From positions 992,001 to 1,056,000 of the forward strand of contig NZ_STGB01000004.1 of NCBI RefSeq assembly GCF_005222815.1: DNA of 64,000 nucleotides, read 5' to 3'. Positions 1 through 8,425 of the stretch are shown piece after piece (the first letter of the stretch is position 1; each line of letters opens with the position of its first letter). The stretch comes from Roseomonas sp. AR75 (lineage in GTDB: Bacteria; Pseudomonadota; Alphaproteobacteria; Acetobacterales; Acetobacteraceae). A program made the position numbers and the translations under genes. The notes below the pieces were generated by a model. The model was not told the origin of the DNA. It saw only the letters and a program-made list of their open reading frames with translations, and did not search any database.

Positions 1-398
1 TCGACCTTCTGGCGGCGGAACTGGCGGAGATCGTCACCAGCATCGGCTCGCCGCATCTCGGCGTCTGCCTGGACACCGCCAACAATCTGCGGATGTTCGA
101 GGATCCGGTGAAGGTCGCCGCGCTGCTCGCGCCCTTCACCCGCGCCACGCATGTGAAGAACATCACGGCGCGGCGCGGGCAGGACCCCCGGACCTTCGCC
201 TTCTGGCCGAGCGTGCCGCTGGATGGAGGGCTGGTCGATTTGGACGCCGTGCTGCGCCTGCTGCGCGATGCCGGCTATGGCGGGCTGCTGGCGCTGGAGA
301 TCGACTATCTCGATCCCGACCAAGGCGAGGATGAGGAACCTGCCATCGAACGCAGCCTGGCGTGGCTGCGGCGCTCGGTTGGGGCGCTGACGGACTGA
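1..398 (+). CDS. Sugar phosphate isomerase/epimerase family protein, C-terminal part
   Basis: The gene enters from outside the window; its reading frame is open from base 3 and stops with TGA at 396-398. The visible ~131 residues hold VCLDTANNLRMFEDP followed by THVKNI and a late ALEIDYLDPD segment. This is the pattern of the metal-dependent xylose-isomerase-like TIM barrel (AP endonuclease 2 superfamily), where the Asp of CLDT and the His of HVK are metal ligands. Family members isomerise or epimerise keto-sugars, and some are 3-dehydroshikimate dehydratases. The next gene is an AroE-like dehydrogenase, which makes a role around shikimate/quinate-type compounds possible, but this is inference from adjacency only. 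The substrate cannot be assigned. Confidence 0.7.
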   Translation, partial: DLLAAELAEIVTSIGSPHLGVCLDTANNLRMFEDPVKVAALLAPFTRATHVKNITARRGQDPRTFAFWPSVPLDGGLVDLDAVLRLLRDAGYGGLLALEIDYLDPDQGEDEEPAIERSLAWLRRSVGALTD

Positions 399-485
399 CG
401 GCGGCTTGTCCCGATGGCGGCTGCAATGTGGAATGGCGGCGACCACGGGGGAAGGGCAGGCCATGCGCCAGCGGGACACACGGCG

Positions 486-1286
486 ATGATCGCGCTGGAT
501 GGCGAGACGCGGCTTCACGTGATCATCGGCGACCCCATTGCGCAGGTGAAGTCGCCGGGCGGCGTGACGCGCAGCTTCGTCGCACGTGGCCGCAATGCCG
601 CGATGCTGCCGGTCCATGTGCCCGCCTCGGATTTCGATGCCTTCGTCCGCGGCGCCGGCACGGCGCGCAACCTGGATGGGCTGACGATCACGGTGCCGCA
701 CAAATTCGCGGCCGCCCGGCATTGCGCCACGCTGACCGATCGGGCGCGGCTGCTGGGCGCCGTCAACGTGATGCGGCGCAACCCGGATCGGTCCTGGCAT
801 GGCGACATGCTGGATGGCGCGGGCATGGTGGCCGCGATTCGCGCGGCAGGTGGCGATCCTGCCGGGCGCGATGCGCTGCTGGTCGGCGCCGGCGGCGCCG
901 GCACGGCGATTGCCCAGGCGCTGCTGCAGGCCGGTGTCGTGTCCCTCGCCTTGCATGATTCCGACGCGACGCGGGTGGAGGCGCTGCTGGCGCGGCTGCG
1001 GCCCGTTGCAGGCGGCGCCAGGCTGCGCGCGCTGCCGGCCGCTGAGCCGGCGGGCTGCACGCTGGTGGTGAATGCGACGCCTTCGGGGATGCGGCCCGAG
1101 GACCCGATTCCGGTGCCGGCCTCCTGCCTGCGCGCCGACATGTTCGTCGCCGACGTCATCACCGCGCCCGAGGTCACGCCGCTGATCGCCGCGGCGCGGG
1201 CCCTGGGCTGCGGGACCTCCACCGGCCTCGACATGTTCGCCGCGCAAGTGGAGCTGATCGCGGAATTCCTGCTTGGCGGCGCGTGA
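486..1286 (+). CDS. Shikimate dehydrogenase-like NAD(P)-dependent oxidoreductase (AroE family)
   Basis: 266 residues, close to the usual AroE length. The N-terminal substrate domain shows GDPIAQVKSP (15-24) and TVPHK with the catalytic Lys at 73; the catalytic Asp is at 110 (GDMLD). The Rossmann loop is GAGGAGTAIA (134-143) and the NATPSGM motif is present. The segment after the second strand reads LHDSDATR instead of the NRT motif of NADP-specific AroE, which suggests NAD preference as in YdiB-like enzymes. The Ser that corresponds to the first carboxylate-binding Ser of E. coli AroE (HSKSP) is Val, so the substrate may not be shikimate. An ATG in the same frame at 414 would add 24 low-complexity residues; 486 is preferred because the fold begins there. 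The stop lies 1 base from the convergent flavoprotein stop. Confidence 0.82.
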   Translation: MIALDGETRLHVIIGDPIAQVKSPGGVTRSFVARGRNAAMLPVHVPASDFDAFVRGAGTARNLDGLTITVPHKFAAARHCATLTDRARLLGAVNVMRRNPDRSWHGDMLDGAGMVAAIRAAGGDPAGRDALLVGAGGAGTAIAQALLQAGVVSLALHDSDATRVEALLARLRPVAGGARLRALPAAEPAGCTLVVNATPSGMRPEDPIPVPASCLRADMFVADVITAPEVTPLIAAARALGCGTSTGLDMFAAQVELIAEFLLGGA

Positions 1287-1287
1287 C

Positions 1288-2979
1288 CTATTCCCGTGCC
1301 GCCGCGTGGCGCGCGGCGATGTAGGCGAAGGTCAGCGCGGGGCCGATGGTGATGCCCGGCGCAGGATAGACGCCGCCCATGACCGACTGCATGTCGTTGC
1401 CGCAGGCATAGAGGCCGCCGATCGGGCGGTCCTCCGGCCCCAGCACCTGCGCATCCGTATCGGTCAGCAGCCCCGTCGCCGCTCCGATGTCGCCCGGCAG
1501 CAGGCGCAGCGCATAGAAGGGTGGCGTGCCGATCGTGCCGAGGTTCGGGTTCGGCAGGCCCCGCGTGGCGTCGCCATTGGCGCGGTGATAGGGCGTGCTG
1601 CCGCGGGCGAAATCGAGATCCTCGCCGCTTGCGGCAAAGGCGTTCATGCGCGCCACCGTTTCCCCTAGCCCGGCCGCATCGATGCCGAGCTTCGCAGCCA
1701 GCGCGGCCAGCGTCGGTGCTTCCGTCAGGTAGCCATCGGAAAGCCAGGCGGCGAGGCCGCGCCCGCCGGGCCGGACCATGCCCATCCCGTAGCGCCGCAG
1801 ACCGTCGCTGTCGGTGACCAGGAAGCAGGGAATGCTCGGCACCGTCGCGTGGGCGGCGTACATCGCGCGCACGAAGAGGTGGTAGGACGTCGCCTCGTTC
1901 ACGAAGCGCCGGCCCGCGGCATTCACCGCGATGACGCCGGGCTTGCCGCGGTCCAGCACGAAATGCGGGAACACCGCCATGCTGCCATCGGCGCGCCGGC
2001 GCACCGAGACCGGCGCCCAGAACGCATTGTCCGCGGCGCCGGTGCCGTAGCGCGCGCCGAGCGCGAGGGCGAGGTCATGCATCTCTCCGGTCAGGCCCGG
2101 CGCGGCCGGGCTGAAGGCAGCGACCGGCGCCGGCAACATCGACGCGCGGCGCTCAGGATGGCGATTGAAGCCACCGGTCGCCAGGATCACGCCGCGCCGC
2201 GCCAGCACGCGCCAGCGCCGGCCCCGCCGGGACAGCACCACGCCCTCCACGCCGCGCTCCCCGTGCAGCAACTCCTCCACCTTCGTCTCAGTCAGGATCG
2301 GTACCTTGCGGGCGTCGAGTGAGGCGAGCAGGCGGCCGACCAGCGCATTGCCCATCAGCATGCGGGTGCCGCGCTTGTGGCGCAGCCGATCCGCGGCGTA
2401 GCGGCCGAGCAGGCGCGCCGCGTGGCGGAAGGACGCCCAGGACCTAGTCATGTTCAGCAAATGCGGGATGTCGTCGCGATCCACCATCATCCCGCCGAGC
2501 ACGGTGAATTCCGGGATGGGCGGGCGGACCAGCGCCAGGCGCGCGCCCAGCACCCTGCCGTCGAAGGGCAGCGGCTCCAGAGCGCGGCCGCGCAGCGAGG
2601 CGCCGGGGACTTCCTGGATGTAGTCGGGATGCAGCGGCCGCGCGCGGAAGCGCACCAGTGTCTCCGCCTCCAGCCTCGCGACGGCGCGCGGCCCGTTGGT
2701 CAGGAAGGCTTGCCGCATGGCCTCGCTGGAATGGTTGCCCACGGCGTTCCGCAGGAAATCCGCGGCGGCACCCGCATCGTCCTCGGCTGCGCCGACTTCG
2801 GCCGCATGGGTCGTGCCGGGGATCCAGGTGGTGCCGGCGGACCACGCGGTGGTGCCGCCGAGCAGCGGCGTGTGCTCCACCAGAAGGGCGTCCAGGCCCT
2901 CGAGCGCGGCGAAGAGCGCGGCGGCCATGCCGGCGCCGCCAGCACCGACCACGACCACGTCGCGCGTCTCGGTCTCCAT
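1288..2979 (-). CDS. FAD-binding oxidoreductase of the fumarate reductase/3-ketosteroid dehydrogenase family
   Basis: 563 residues from the chosen ATG at 2979; a start at 3024 would add 15 residues before the conserved beginning. The N-terminus has a dinucleotide loop VVVGAGGAGMAAA, and GGTTAWSAGTTW follows the first helix. The C-terminus has GLYACGNDMQSVMGGVYPAPGITIGPA split over the FAD cap, as in succinate dehydrogenase/fumarate reductase flavoproteins and KstD-type Delta1-dehydrogenases. Such enzymes remove or add hydrogen across a C-C bond next to a carbonyl. There is no transmembrane segment or signal peptide, so it is probably cytosolic. It is divergent from the tripartite transporter, which hints that it processes the imported acid; the substrate is unknown. 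Confidence 0.8.
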   Translation of the reverse strand: METETRDVVVVGAGGAGMAAALFAALEGLDALLVEHTPLLGGTTAWSAGTTWIPGTTHAAEVGAAEDDAGAAADFLRNAVGNHSSEAMRQAFLTNGPRAVARLEAETLVRFRARPLHPDYIQEVPGASLRGRALEPLPFDGRVLGARLALVRPPIPEFTVLGGMMVDRDDIPHLLNMTRSWASFRHAARLLGRYAADRLRHKRGTRMLMGNALVGRLLASLDARKVPILTETKVEELLHGERGVEGVVLSRRGRRWRVLARRGVILATGGFNRHPERRASMLPAPVAAFSPAAPGLTGEMHDLALALGARYGTGAADNAFWAPVSVRRRADGSMAVFPHFVLDRGKPGVIAVNAAGRRFVNEATSYHLFVRAMYAAHATVPSIPCFLVTDSDGLRRYGMGMVRPGGRGLAAWLSDGYLTEAPTLAALAAKLGIDAAGLGETVARMNAFAASGEDLDFARGSTPYHRANGDATRGLPNPNLGTIGTPPFYALRLLPGDIGAATGLLTDTDAQVLGPEDRPIGGLYACGNDMQSVMGGVYPAPGITIGPALTFAYIAARHAAARE

Positions 2980-3179
2980 GTCGCCGGGACCCTTCCCCTT
3001 CTGCGTCCCGGCCGGGTAGGGCATTCCCGATTCCCGCGCAATTCGGCGACGACGCTTGCCGCATGCGCCGAGGGAAGGCAGAGGATGGTTCCCACGGGCG
3101 CAGGCTGACGGCAGGATGCCCCGGTTCGCGATTTGGCGCGGCAGGGGCCGCCGCCGTACAGGACGAGGGAGGAAAAGAC

Positions 3180-4190
3180 ATGATCACCCGCAGGAGCCTC
3201 GGCGGCCTTGCCGCGCTTCCGCTGCTCGCCGGAAGCCGGATGGCGGCGGCGCAGGAGGCCTATCCCACGCGCGACCTGCTCGGCCTGATCCAGTGGGGCG
3301 CGGGCGGGGCGACCGACGTCACCGCCCGTGCCGTCACGCCGCATGTCGAACAGGCGCTCGGCGCGAAGATCGTGCTGCAGAACCGGCCCGGCGGCAGCGG
3401 CGCCATCGCGATGACTGCGGTGCACACCGCGCCGGCCGATGGCTACACGCTGCTCTACGCGGCGGAGAATCCGCTGCTGTATGGCGTGCTGAACCTGTCC
3501 CGCATCGACCTGGTGAACGAGTTCTACGCGGTCAATGTGCTCGCGCGCGGCGTGCCCGTCATCGTCGTCAATGCCGACAAGCCCTGGCGCACGCTGAAGG
3601 ACCTTGTAGCGGACATGCGGGCGAATCCCGGCCGCATCCGCATGGCCGGCACCGGCCCGGGCGGCCAGCCGCATGTGGTCAGTTCCATGCTCTCCTCGCT
3701 CGGCAACATCCGCCACATCTCGATCCCCTTCGATGGCGAAGGGCCGGGGCTGACGGCGCTGCAGGGCGGCCACGCCGACTTCATGCCTGCCGGCTCCGGT
3801 GCCGCGGCGCAGCATGTGCGCGCCGGCCGCCTGCGTGCGCTGGCGGTATGGAATACCGAGCCGCTGCCGAGCTTCCCGGGCGTGCCGCCCGCGACCGCGG
3901 ATTTCCCGGAGTTGGCGCGCTTCATGCCCTGGGGGTCGTTCTACGGTGTGTGGGTCCGCCGCAGCGTTCCGGAGGACCGTCGCGCCAAGCTGGTTGCCGC
4001 GTTCAAGGCCGGCGCGTCCAATCCGCAATTCGTCGAGCTGATGCAGGGCAACGGCAACGTCGTGATGAACATCTCCGGCGATGAGGCGGACAACTTCCTC
4101 AAGCGCTGGCAGTCCGTGACCACCTGGACGCTGCAGGAGGCCGGCGCGGCGCGCACCTCGCCGGCCGAGCTCGGCATTCCCCGGCCGTGA
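3180..4190 (+). CDS. Tripartite tricarboxylate transporter receptor (Bug/TctC family)
   Basis: 336 residues. It starts with MITRRSLGGLAALPLLAG and a cleavable signal ending near AAAQ, so it is exported to the periplasm; the RR pair makes Tat export possible. The mature part has the Bug signatures: a first-lobe VTARAVTPHVEQALG segment, NRPGGSGAIA, and PADGYTLLYAAE, which shape the carboxylate-binding cleft. The ATG has a good GGGAGG site 7 bases upstream; the open frame continues far 5' but is non-coding there. It is first in the operon with the TctB- and TctA-like genes and is separated from them by a strong hairpin (4197-4225). The ligand is probably a small carboxylate or aromatic acid; it cannot be named from sequence. 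Confidence 0.9.
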   Translation: MITRRSLGGLAALPLLAGSRMAAAQEAYPTRDLLGLIQWGAGGATDVTARAVTPHVEQALGAKIVLQNRPGGSGAIAMTAVHTAPADGYTLLYAAENPLLYGVLNLSRIDLVNEFYAVNVLARGVPVIVVNADKPWRTLKDLVADMRANPGRIRMAGTGPGGQPHVVSSMLSSLGNIRHISIPFDGEGPGLTALQGGHADFMPAGSGAAAQHVRAGRLRALAVWNTEPLPSFPGVPPATADFPELARFMPWGSFYGVWVRRSVPEDRRAKLVAAFKAGASNPQFVELMQGNGNVVMNISGDEADNFLKRWQSVTTWTLQEAGAARTSPAELGIPRP

Positions 4191-4196
4191 AAAGCG

Positions 4197-4225
4197 GGCG
4201 CCCCGGCTGACCCGGCCGGGGCGCC
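4197..4225 (+). terminator. Intra-operon GC-rich hairpin after the receptor gene
   Basis: A perfect 11-bp inverted repeat (GGCGCCCCGGC / GCCGGGGCGCC) with a 7-base loop starts 7 bases after the receptor stop and ends 18 bases before the TctB start. No U-tract follows, so it is more likely a partial terminator or an mRNA-stabilising 3' structure than a full stop. Such an element would raise receptor levels over the membrane subunits. Confidence 0.65.
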
Positions 4226-4243
4226 GCCAAGGGGAGGTTTGCC

Positions 4244-4735
4244 ATGGAAGAGACCACGCGCCGGCGGCAACCGGGCGAGACGGTGTTCGGCTATCTGCTG
4301 CTGCTGTTTGGGCTCTTCGTCGCCACCGAGGGCTACCGCATCGACGGGCTGTACTCGCCGAGCGCCGCGGGCATGTTCCCGGCGCTGGCCGGGGGCGTGA
4401 TGGCGCTGTCGGCGCTCGCCATCATCCGGCGCACCCATCGGATGAAGCCGGCCCACATACCCGAAGGCTCTGGCACCGCGCGCGAATTCCTGCGACGCAC
4501 CACGCCGACGGACGTCGCGGTGATGGCGCTGCTCATGCTCGGCTACATGCTGGCACTGGAACCCTTCGGCTTTCCGGTTGCGTCCTTCGTGTTCCTGTTC
4601 CTGGCGATCTTCTACCTGCATCGCGGTTCCCTGCTCGCCACGCTGCTGATCTCCGCGGGAACGCTCGCCGCGGTGTATCTCGTGTTCCGCGTGCTGTTCA
4701 CCGTCGTGCTGCCGACGGGTTGGCTGTTCCGATGA
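4244..4735 (+). CDS. Tripartite tricarboxylate transporter small membrane subunit (TctB family)
   Basis: 163 residues with four hydrophobic segments: about 15-30, 45-62, 85-105 and 110-160, the last of which divides in two. This is the usual arrangement of the TctB/DUF1468 subunit that pairs with TctA in the inner membrane. The start has a clear GGGGAGG site 7 bases upstream. Its stop overlaps the ATG of the large subunit (ATGA at 4732-4735), so the two are translationally coupled. The sequence is poorly conserved in this family, and the call rests on length, topology and position between TctC- and TctA-like genes. Confidence 0.85.
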   Translation: MEETTRRRQPGETVFGYLLLLFGLFVATEGYRIDGLYSPSAAGMFPALAGGVMALSALAIIRRTHRMKPAHIPEGSGTAREFLRRTTPTDVAVMALLMLGYMLALEPFGFPVASFVFLFLAIFYLHRGSLLATLLISAGTLAAVYLVFRVLFTVVLPTGWLFR

Positions 4736-6237
4736 GCGAGGGCCTCACCTATTTCCTGATGTCCTGGACGGATCCGAAGCTGCTGCTGCTGACCGCGGCC
4801 GGCACCTTCGCCGGCATCTATATCGGCGCGATCCCAGGCCTCTCCGTCACGATGGCCGCTTCCATCCTGATCTCCTTCACCTTCTCCTGGGACGTGAACC
4901 CGGCCCTGGCGTTGATCGCCGGCGTCTACATGGGCGGCGTCTATGGCGGATCGCGCAGCGCGATCCTGCTGAACATCCCCGGCGCGCCGGCGGCGATCGC
5001 CACGGCGCTGGATGGCTTCCCGCTGGCGAAGCGCGGCGAGGCCGGTGTCGCGATCGGACTGACGACCGTCACCTCCTTCTTCGGCGGCTTCGTCGGCATC
5101 ATCGCGCTGGCCGTCGCGGCGCCCGCGATCTCGGAATTCGCGCTGCTGTTCGCGCCGCGCGACTACCTGCTGCTGGCGATGATGGGCCTGCTGCTGGTGG
5201 GCAGCCTGTCCGGCGAATCGCTCGCCAAGGGCCTCTATGCCGGCGCGCTCGGCATCGCGCTCGGCATGGTGGGCATGGACCCGATGACGGCGGAGGGCCG
5301 GTTCACCTTCGGCACGGTGCAGCTGATGGGCGGCATTCCCTATGTCGCCGCGATGATCGGCTTTTTCGGCGTGTCGGAGGCGCTGGCGCAGCTGCACAAC
5401 CTGAAGGTCGCGCCGGTCAAGCAGAATGTCTCTCGCATCCTGCCCTCCTGGTCGCTGCTGCGGCGCTACATGCCGCTGTCGCTGCGCAGTTCCGCGATCG
5501 GCGTGGTGATCGGCGCGCTGCCGGGCACGGGCGGCGACATCGCCGCTCTGATGGCCTATGATCAGGCGAAGCGGACGGTGAAGAATCCCTCCCGGCCCTT
5601 CGGGGAGGGCGCCTATGAAGGCGTCGTTGCGCCGGAATCGGCGAACAACGCCGCGGTGGGCGGCGCCTACATCCCGATGCTGACGCTGGGCATACCCGGT
5701 GATGCCGTGACCGCGGTGATCATCGGCGCGCTGTTCATCCACGGGCTGAAGCCCGGCCCGATGCTGATGATCGAGACGCCGCACCTGTTCTGGTTCACCG
5801 TCGGCAACCTGACGCTCGCCAATGTCTTCATGCTGATCTTCGGCCTCACCGGCGTCCGGATTTTCGCCAAGGTTGTGGAGACGCCGCCGGGCATCCTCAT
5901 CCCGCTGATCATGATCCTGTCCGTGGTCGGGACCTACGCGATCCAGAACAGCGTCGTGGATGTGTACTGGATGCTGGGCTTCGGCATCTTCGGCTACTTC
6001 CTGAGGACCTACGGGTTCCAGGTCGGCCCGGTGGTACTCGGCATGATCCTGGGCCCGCTGATGGATACATCCTATCGCCGCGCAATGATCTCGGCGGGGG
6101 ACGACCCGATCGCCTTCGCACTGGAATTCGTGACCAGCCCTCTCTCGCTGGTGCTGACGCTGGCCGTGACGCTTCTGCTGCTGGGCCAGACGCCAGTTTG
6201 GCGCGGGCTCAAGGGCCGCCTTACACGCCAGGGCTGA
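4732..6237 (+). CDS. Tripartite tricarboxylate transporter large membrane subunit (TctA family)
   Basis: 501 residues and about twelve hydrophobic segments. Two internally repeated family motifs are visible: GAIPGLSVTMAASI near residue 32 and GALPGTGGDIAALMAYDQAKR-type sequence near residue 265. Both contain the conserved Gly-x-x-Pro-Gly of the transport halves. TctA is the sodium- or proton-coupled permease that works with the periplasmic receptor. The start at 4732 overlaps the TctB stop (ATGA); an ATG at 4720 would lie inside TctB. The stop is 23 bases from the convergent lipid-kinase gene. Confidence 0.92.
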   Translation: MSEGLTYFLMSWTDPKLLLLTAAGTFAGIYIGAIPGLSVTMAASILISFTFSWDVNPALALIAGVYMGGVYGGSRSAILLNIPGAPAAIATALDGFPLAKRGEAGVAIGLTTVTSFFGGFVGIIALAVAAPAISEFALLFAPRDYLLLAMMGLLLVGSLSGESLAKGLYAGALGIALGMVGMDPMTAEGRFTFGTVQLMGGIPYVAAMIGFFGVSEALAQLHNLKVAPVKQNVSRILPSWSLLRRYMPLSLRSSAIGVVIGALPGTGGDIAALMAYDQAKRTVKNPSRPFGEGAYEGVVAPESANNAAVGGAYIPMLTLGIPGDAVTAVIIGALFIHGLKPGPMLMIETPHLFWFTVGNLTLANVFMLIFGLTGVRIFAKVVETPPGILIPLIMILSVVGTYAIQNSVVDVYWMLGFGIFGYFLRTYGFQVGPVVLGMILGPLMDTSYRRAMISAGDDPIAFALEFVTSPLSLVLTLAVTLLLLGQTPVWRGLKGRLTRQG

Positions 6238-6260
6238 TGGCCCCCACAGGCCGTCACATG

Positions 6261-7196
6261 CTATCGCGCCGGCTCCCGTCCTCCCGAAGCATCAGGCTGG
6301 TCTTCGGGCACAAGCACCTCCACCGCCTGGCGCAGGATCCGGAACCGCGCCGGCGTGGTGGTGAGCAACTCGCCATCCGCATCCACCTTGCGCGCGCGGC
6401 GGGTGTGGATCTCGACCTCGTCGCAGGCGAGGGTGCGCACCTGGCGCCAGCGCCCGTGCTGGCCGCGGCGCAGTGCGGGCAGGATCGGTGCGAGCCACCA
6501 GGCGCGATCGAACTCCAGGCTGTAGAGATGCAACAGGCCGTCATCCGGCTCGGCGGTCTCCTCCACCACCATGCCGGCGCCGTAGTAGCGGCCGTTGCCG
6601 ACCGCGACCTGCAGCGTGCGCACGACGTCCACCTTGTCGCCGCAGCGGATCTCCACCCGGAAGGGCCGGAAGCGCGGCAAGGCGCGCAGGGCGGCAAGAG
6701 CGTAGGCCAGCCTGCCCCAGCGCCGCTTCAGGTCCGTCGTCAACTCACGGGTGATCGCGACGCTCAGCCCGATGCTCGCGACGTTGAAGAAGGGACGGCC
6801 ATTGACCTCGCCCAGGTCGATGCTGCGCCGGTTACCCGCGAGGATGATCCGGGCCGCTTCGTTCGCATCCGGCGGGATGCCGAGGGTGCGCGCAAGGTCG
6901 TTCGCCGTGCCCAAGGGCAGGATGCCGAGTGGCAGCCCGACGTCGCGCATGGCGGCGGCGGCCGCATTCATCGTGCCGTCGCCGCCGCCCAGCACGACCA
7001 GATCCACCTCGCTCGCCATCCGGCGGATGAGATCCGGCATCGCGGCGTGCCCGGGCCAGGCGTGATGCGCCAGGCGCAGGCCGCCGGCGGCGAGCACATC
7101 CACCGCCTGGCGCATCGCATGCCGGGCCTCGCGGCTCTTGGCGTGACAGATCAGCAGGGCTCGGCGGGCTTCGCCCGACGGCAGACTCGCGTTCAT
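6261..7196 (-). CDS. Diacylglycerol kinase/YegS-like lipid kinase
   Basis: 311 residues from ATG 7196. The catalytic-domain nucleotide loop GGGDGTMNAAA sits at residues 70-80, followed by LPLGTANDLARTLGIP (GTxND motif) and a C-terminal beta-sandwich with DADGE. These are hallmarks of the DAGK/YegS/sphingosine-kinase fold, which phosphorylates a lipid alcohol with ATP at the inner face of the membrane. The frame stays open upstream to 8168, but that stretch overlaps the PAP2 gene in another frame and lacks domain character. The gene lies 32 bases after the PAP2 phosphatase on the same strand, so a lipid phosphorylation/dephosphorylation pair is likely. Confidence 0.88.
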   Translation of the reverse strand: MNASLPSGEARRALLICHAKSREARHAMRQAVDVLAAGGLRLAHHAWPGHAAMPDLIRRMASEVDLVVLGGGDGTMNAAAAAMRDVGLPLGILPLGTANDLARTLGIPPDANEAARIILAGNRRSIDLGEVNGRPFFNVASIGLSVAITRELTTDLKRRWGRLAYALAALRALPRFRPFRVEIRCGDKVDVVRTLQVAVGNGRYYGAGMVVEETAEPDDGLLHLYSLEFDRAWWLAPILPALRRGQHGRWRQVRTLACDEVEIHTRRARKVDADGELLTTTPARFRILRQAVEVLVPEDQPDASGGREPAR

Positions 7197-7228
7197 TCCA
7201 ACTCTCTCCGGCACACGTCGCGCAGCGA

Positions 7229-8065
7229 TCAAAGCGTTCCGGCTCCGGCTTGGTTCCGCGTCCGCTCGATGCGACCGGATCGCTGCAGCAGCCGTGCGAC
7301 GAGCCAGGACGCCAGGGCCCATGCCGCACCGATGGTCCAGCCGGCGAGGACGTCGCTCGGCCAATGCACGCCCAGATAGATGCGCGTGATGCCGACCAGC
7401 AGCGTGAGCAGGATCGCCGTCGACAGCACGTAGAGCTTGAGTCGCAGCCGAGGTTCGACCCGCGCGAGGAGCACGCCCAGGGTGAGATAGACCACCGCCG
7501 CCATCATGGAGTGTCCGCTGGGAAAGCTGGCGGTGGCGACATGCATGCCGTGCGGCACCAGATCTGGCCGCGGTCGGTCGAACAGGTCCTTCAGGGCGAA
7601 GCTGACAAGCATGCCGCTGAGGGTCGCACCCAGCAGAAGCCAGGCGGCGCCGTGCAGTCCGCGAAGCCACAGGAAGGCGGCGACGGCCAGCGTCAGCAGG
7701 GCAAGCACCACCGTGCTGCCGAGCGCCGTCAGGTCGCGGCCCGTCTCTTCCAGCCATGGCGGCCCGAGCGGATCTGCGGGGTTGCCGGGGGCACGCAGCA
7801 GCAGCAACAGCGCGCGGTCGGCGGCGACGGTGTCGCCTTCGAGCACCTCGCCGGCGAGCTCGGCGAAGGCCCAGATTCCGGCGGCGGCCAGCAGCATCAC
7901 GACCACCGTGCGCGCTTCCACGCGATCCGCGATCGCGTCGGCGGCCCACCGCAGCTTGCGTCTGCCCGATGGCACAGCGCCGGGTTCCCGAGGCTCCCGC
8001 AGCCTGGTGACCTTCACCTCTTCCGGTGTCGGCTTCGCTTCGCCAGTGCTGCCACCTTCCGGCAT
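7229..8065 (-). CDS. PAP2 family phosphatase, membrane bound
   Basis: 278 residues if the ATG at 8065 is used. ATGs at 8119 and 8257 are also in frame, and none has a convincing ribosome site; residues upstream of 8065 look non-coding. Multiple hydrophobic segments surround the three PAP2 motifs: KDLFDRPRP (K-x6-RP), FPSGHS, and TRIYLGVHWPSD (R-x5-H-x3-D). These make the phosphate pocket of lipid phosphatases such as PgpB/UppP-like enzymes. The active site is expected on the periplasmic side. The gene precedes the lipid kinase in a two-gene unit. Confidence 0.87.
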   Translation of the reverse strand: MPEGGSTGEAKPTPEEVKVTRLREPREPGAVPSGRRKLRWAADAIADRVEARTVVVMLLAAAGIWAFAELAGEVLEGDTVAADRALLLLLRAPGNPADPLGPPWLEETGRDLTALGSTVVLALLTLAVAAFLWLRGLHGAAWLLLGATLSGMLVSFALKDLFDRPRPDLVPHGMHVATASFPSGHSMMAAVVYLTLGVLLARVEPRLRLKLYVLSTAILLTLLVGITRIYLGVHWPSDVLAGWTIGAAWALASWLVARLLQRSGRIERTRNQAGAGTL

Positions 8066-8425
8066 GACCGTCGCCGCACTGTCCCGCGCCGTGCGTCGCC
8101 ATGGAAAGTCGCCGACCATCCTCGCCACGAAGCGCGCCCCATGCTCTCGTGCGGCGTTCCTTCGCCACCGGGGGCCTCCAACGCCCGGCGGCGAACCATT
8201 GTTCCGGCGCAGCGCGGCAGCGCGCGGAACCTGTGCCACCTGGACCGGTTGAGGCATGCGCGCCGGGACGGCATCGCGATCGGCAGGCGGTTCACGATGC
8301 CGACAGCGGCGCGGCGCGGCTCCGCCGGCAGCACTGGATCAAGTCGGGGTTACGTAGCAGCGCGGATTTCGCAGCGGCGCCGGACCGCGCACATGCGTTC
8401 TCCCTTCAGCACATGGAGACCTCCG
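8066..8425. other. Non-coding interval between divergent PAP2 and sodC genes
   Basis: About 360 bases if PAP2 starts at 8065. Promoters for both directions must lie here. I see no strong palindrome, tRNA or small gene. The in-frame extension of PAP2 to 8257 uses part of it but gives a Pro/Arg/Ala-rich peptide without features. Confidence 0.4.

Noticed and set aside
7197..8168. N-terminal extension of the lipid kinase to 635 residues
   Set aside because: The added part overlaps the PAP2 gene in another frame and is Arg/Gly/Ala-rich; the kinase fold begins at 7196.
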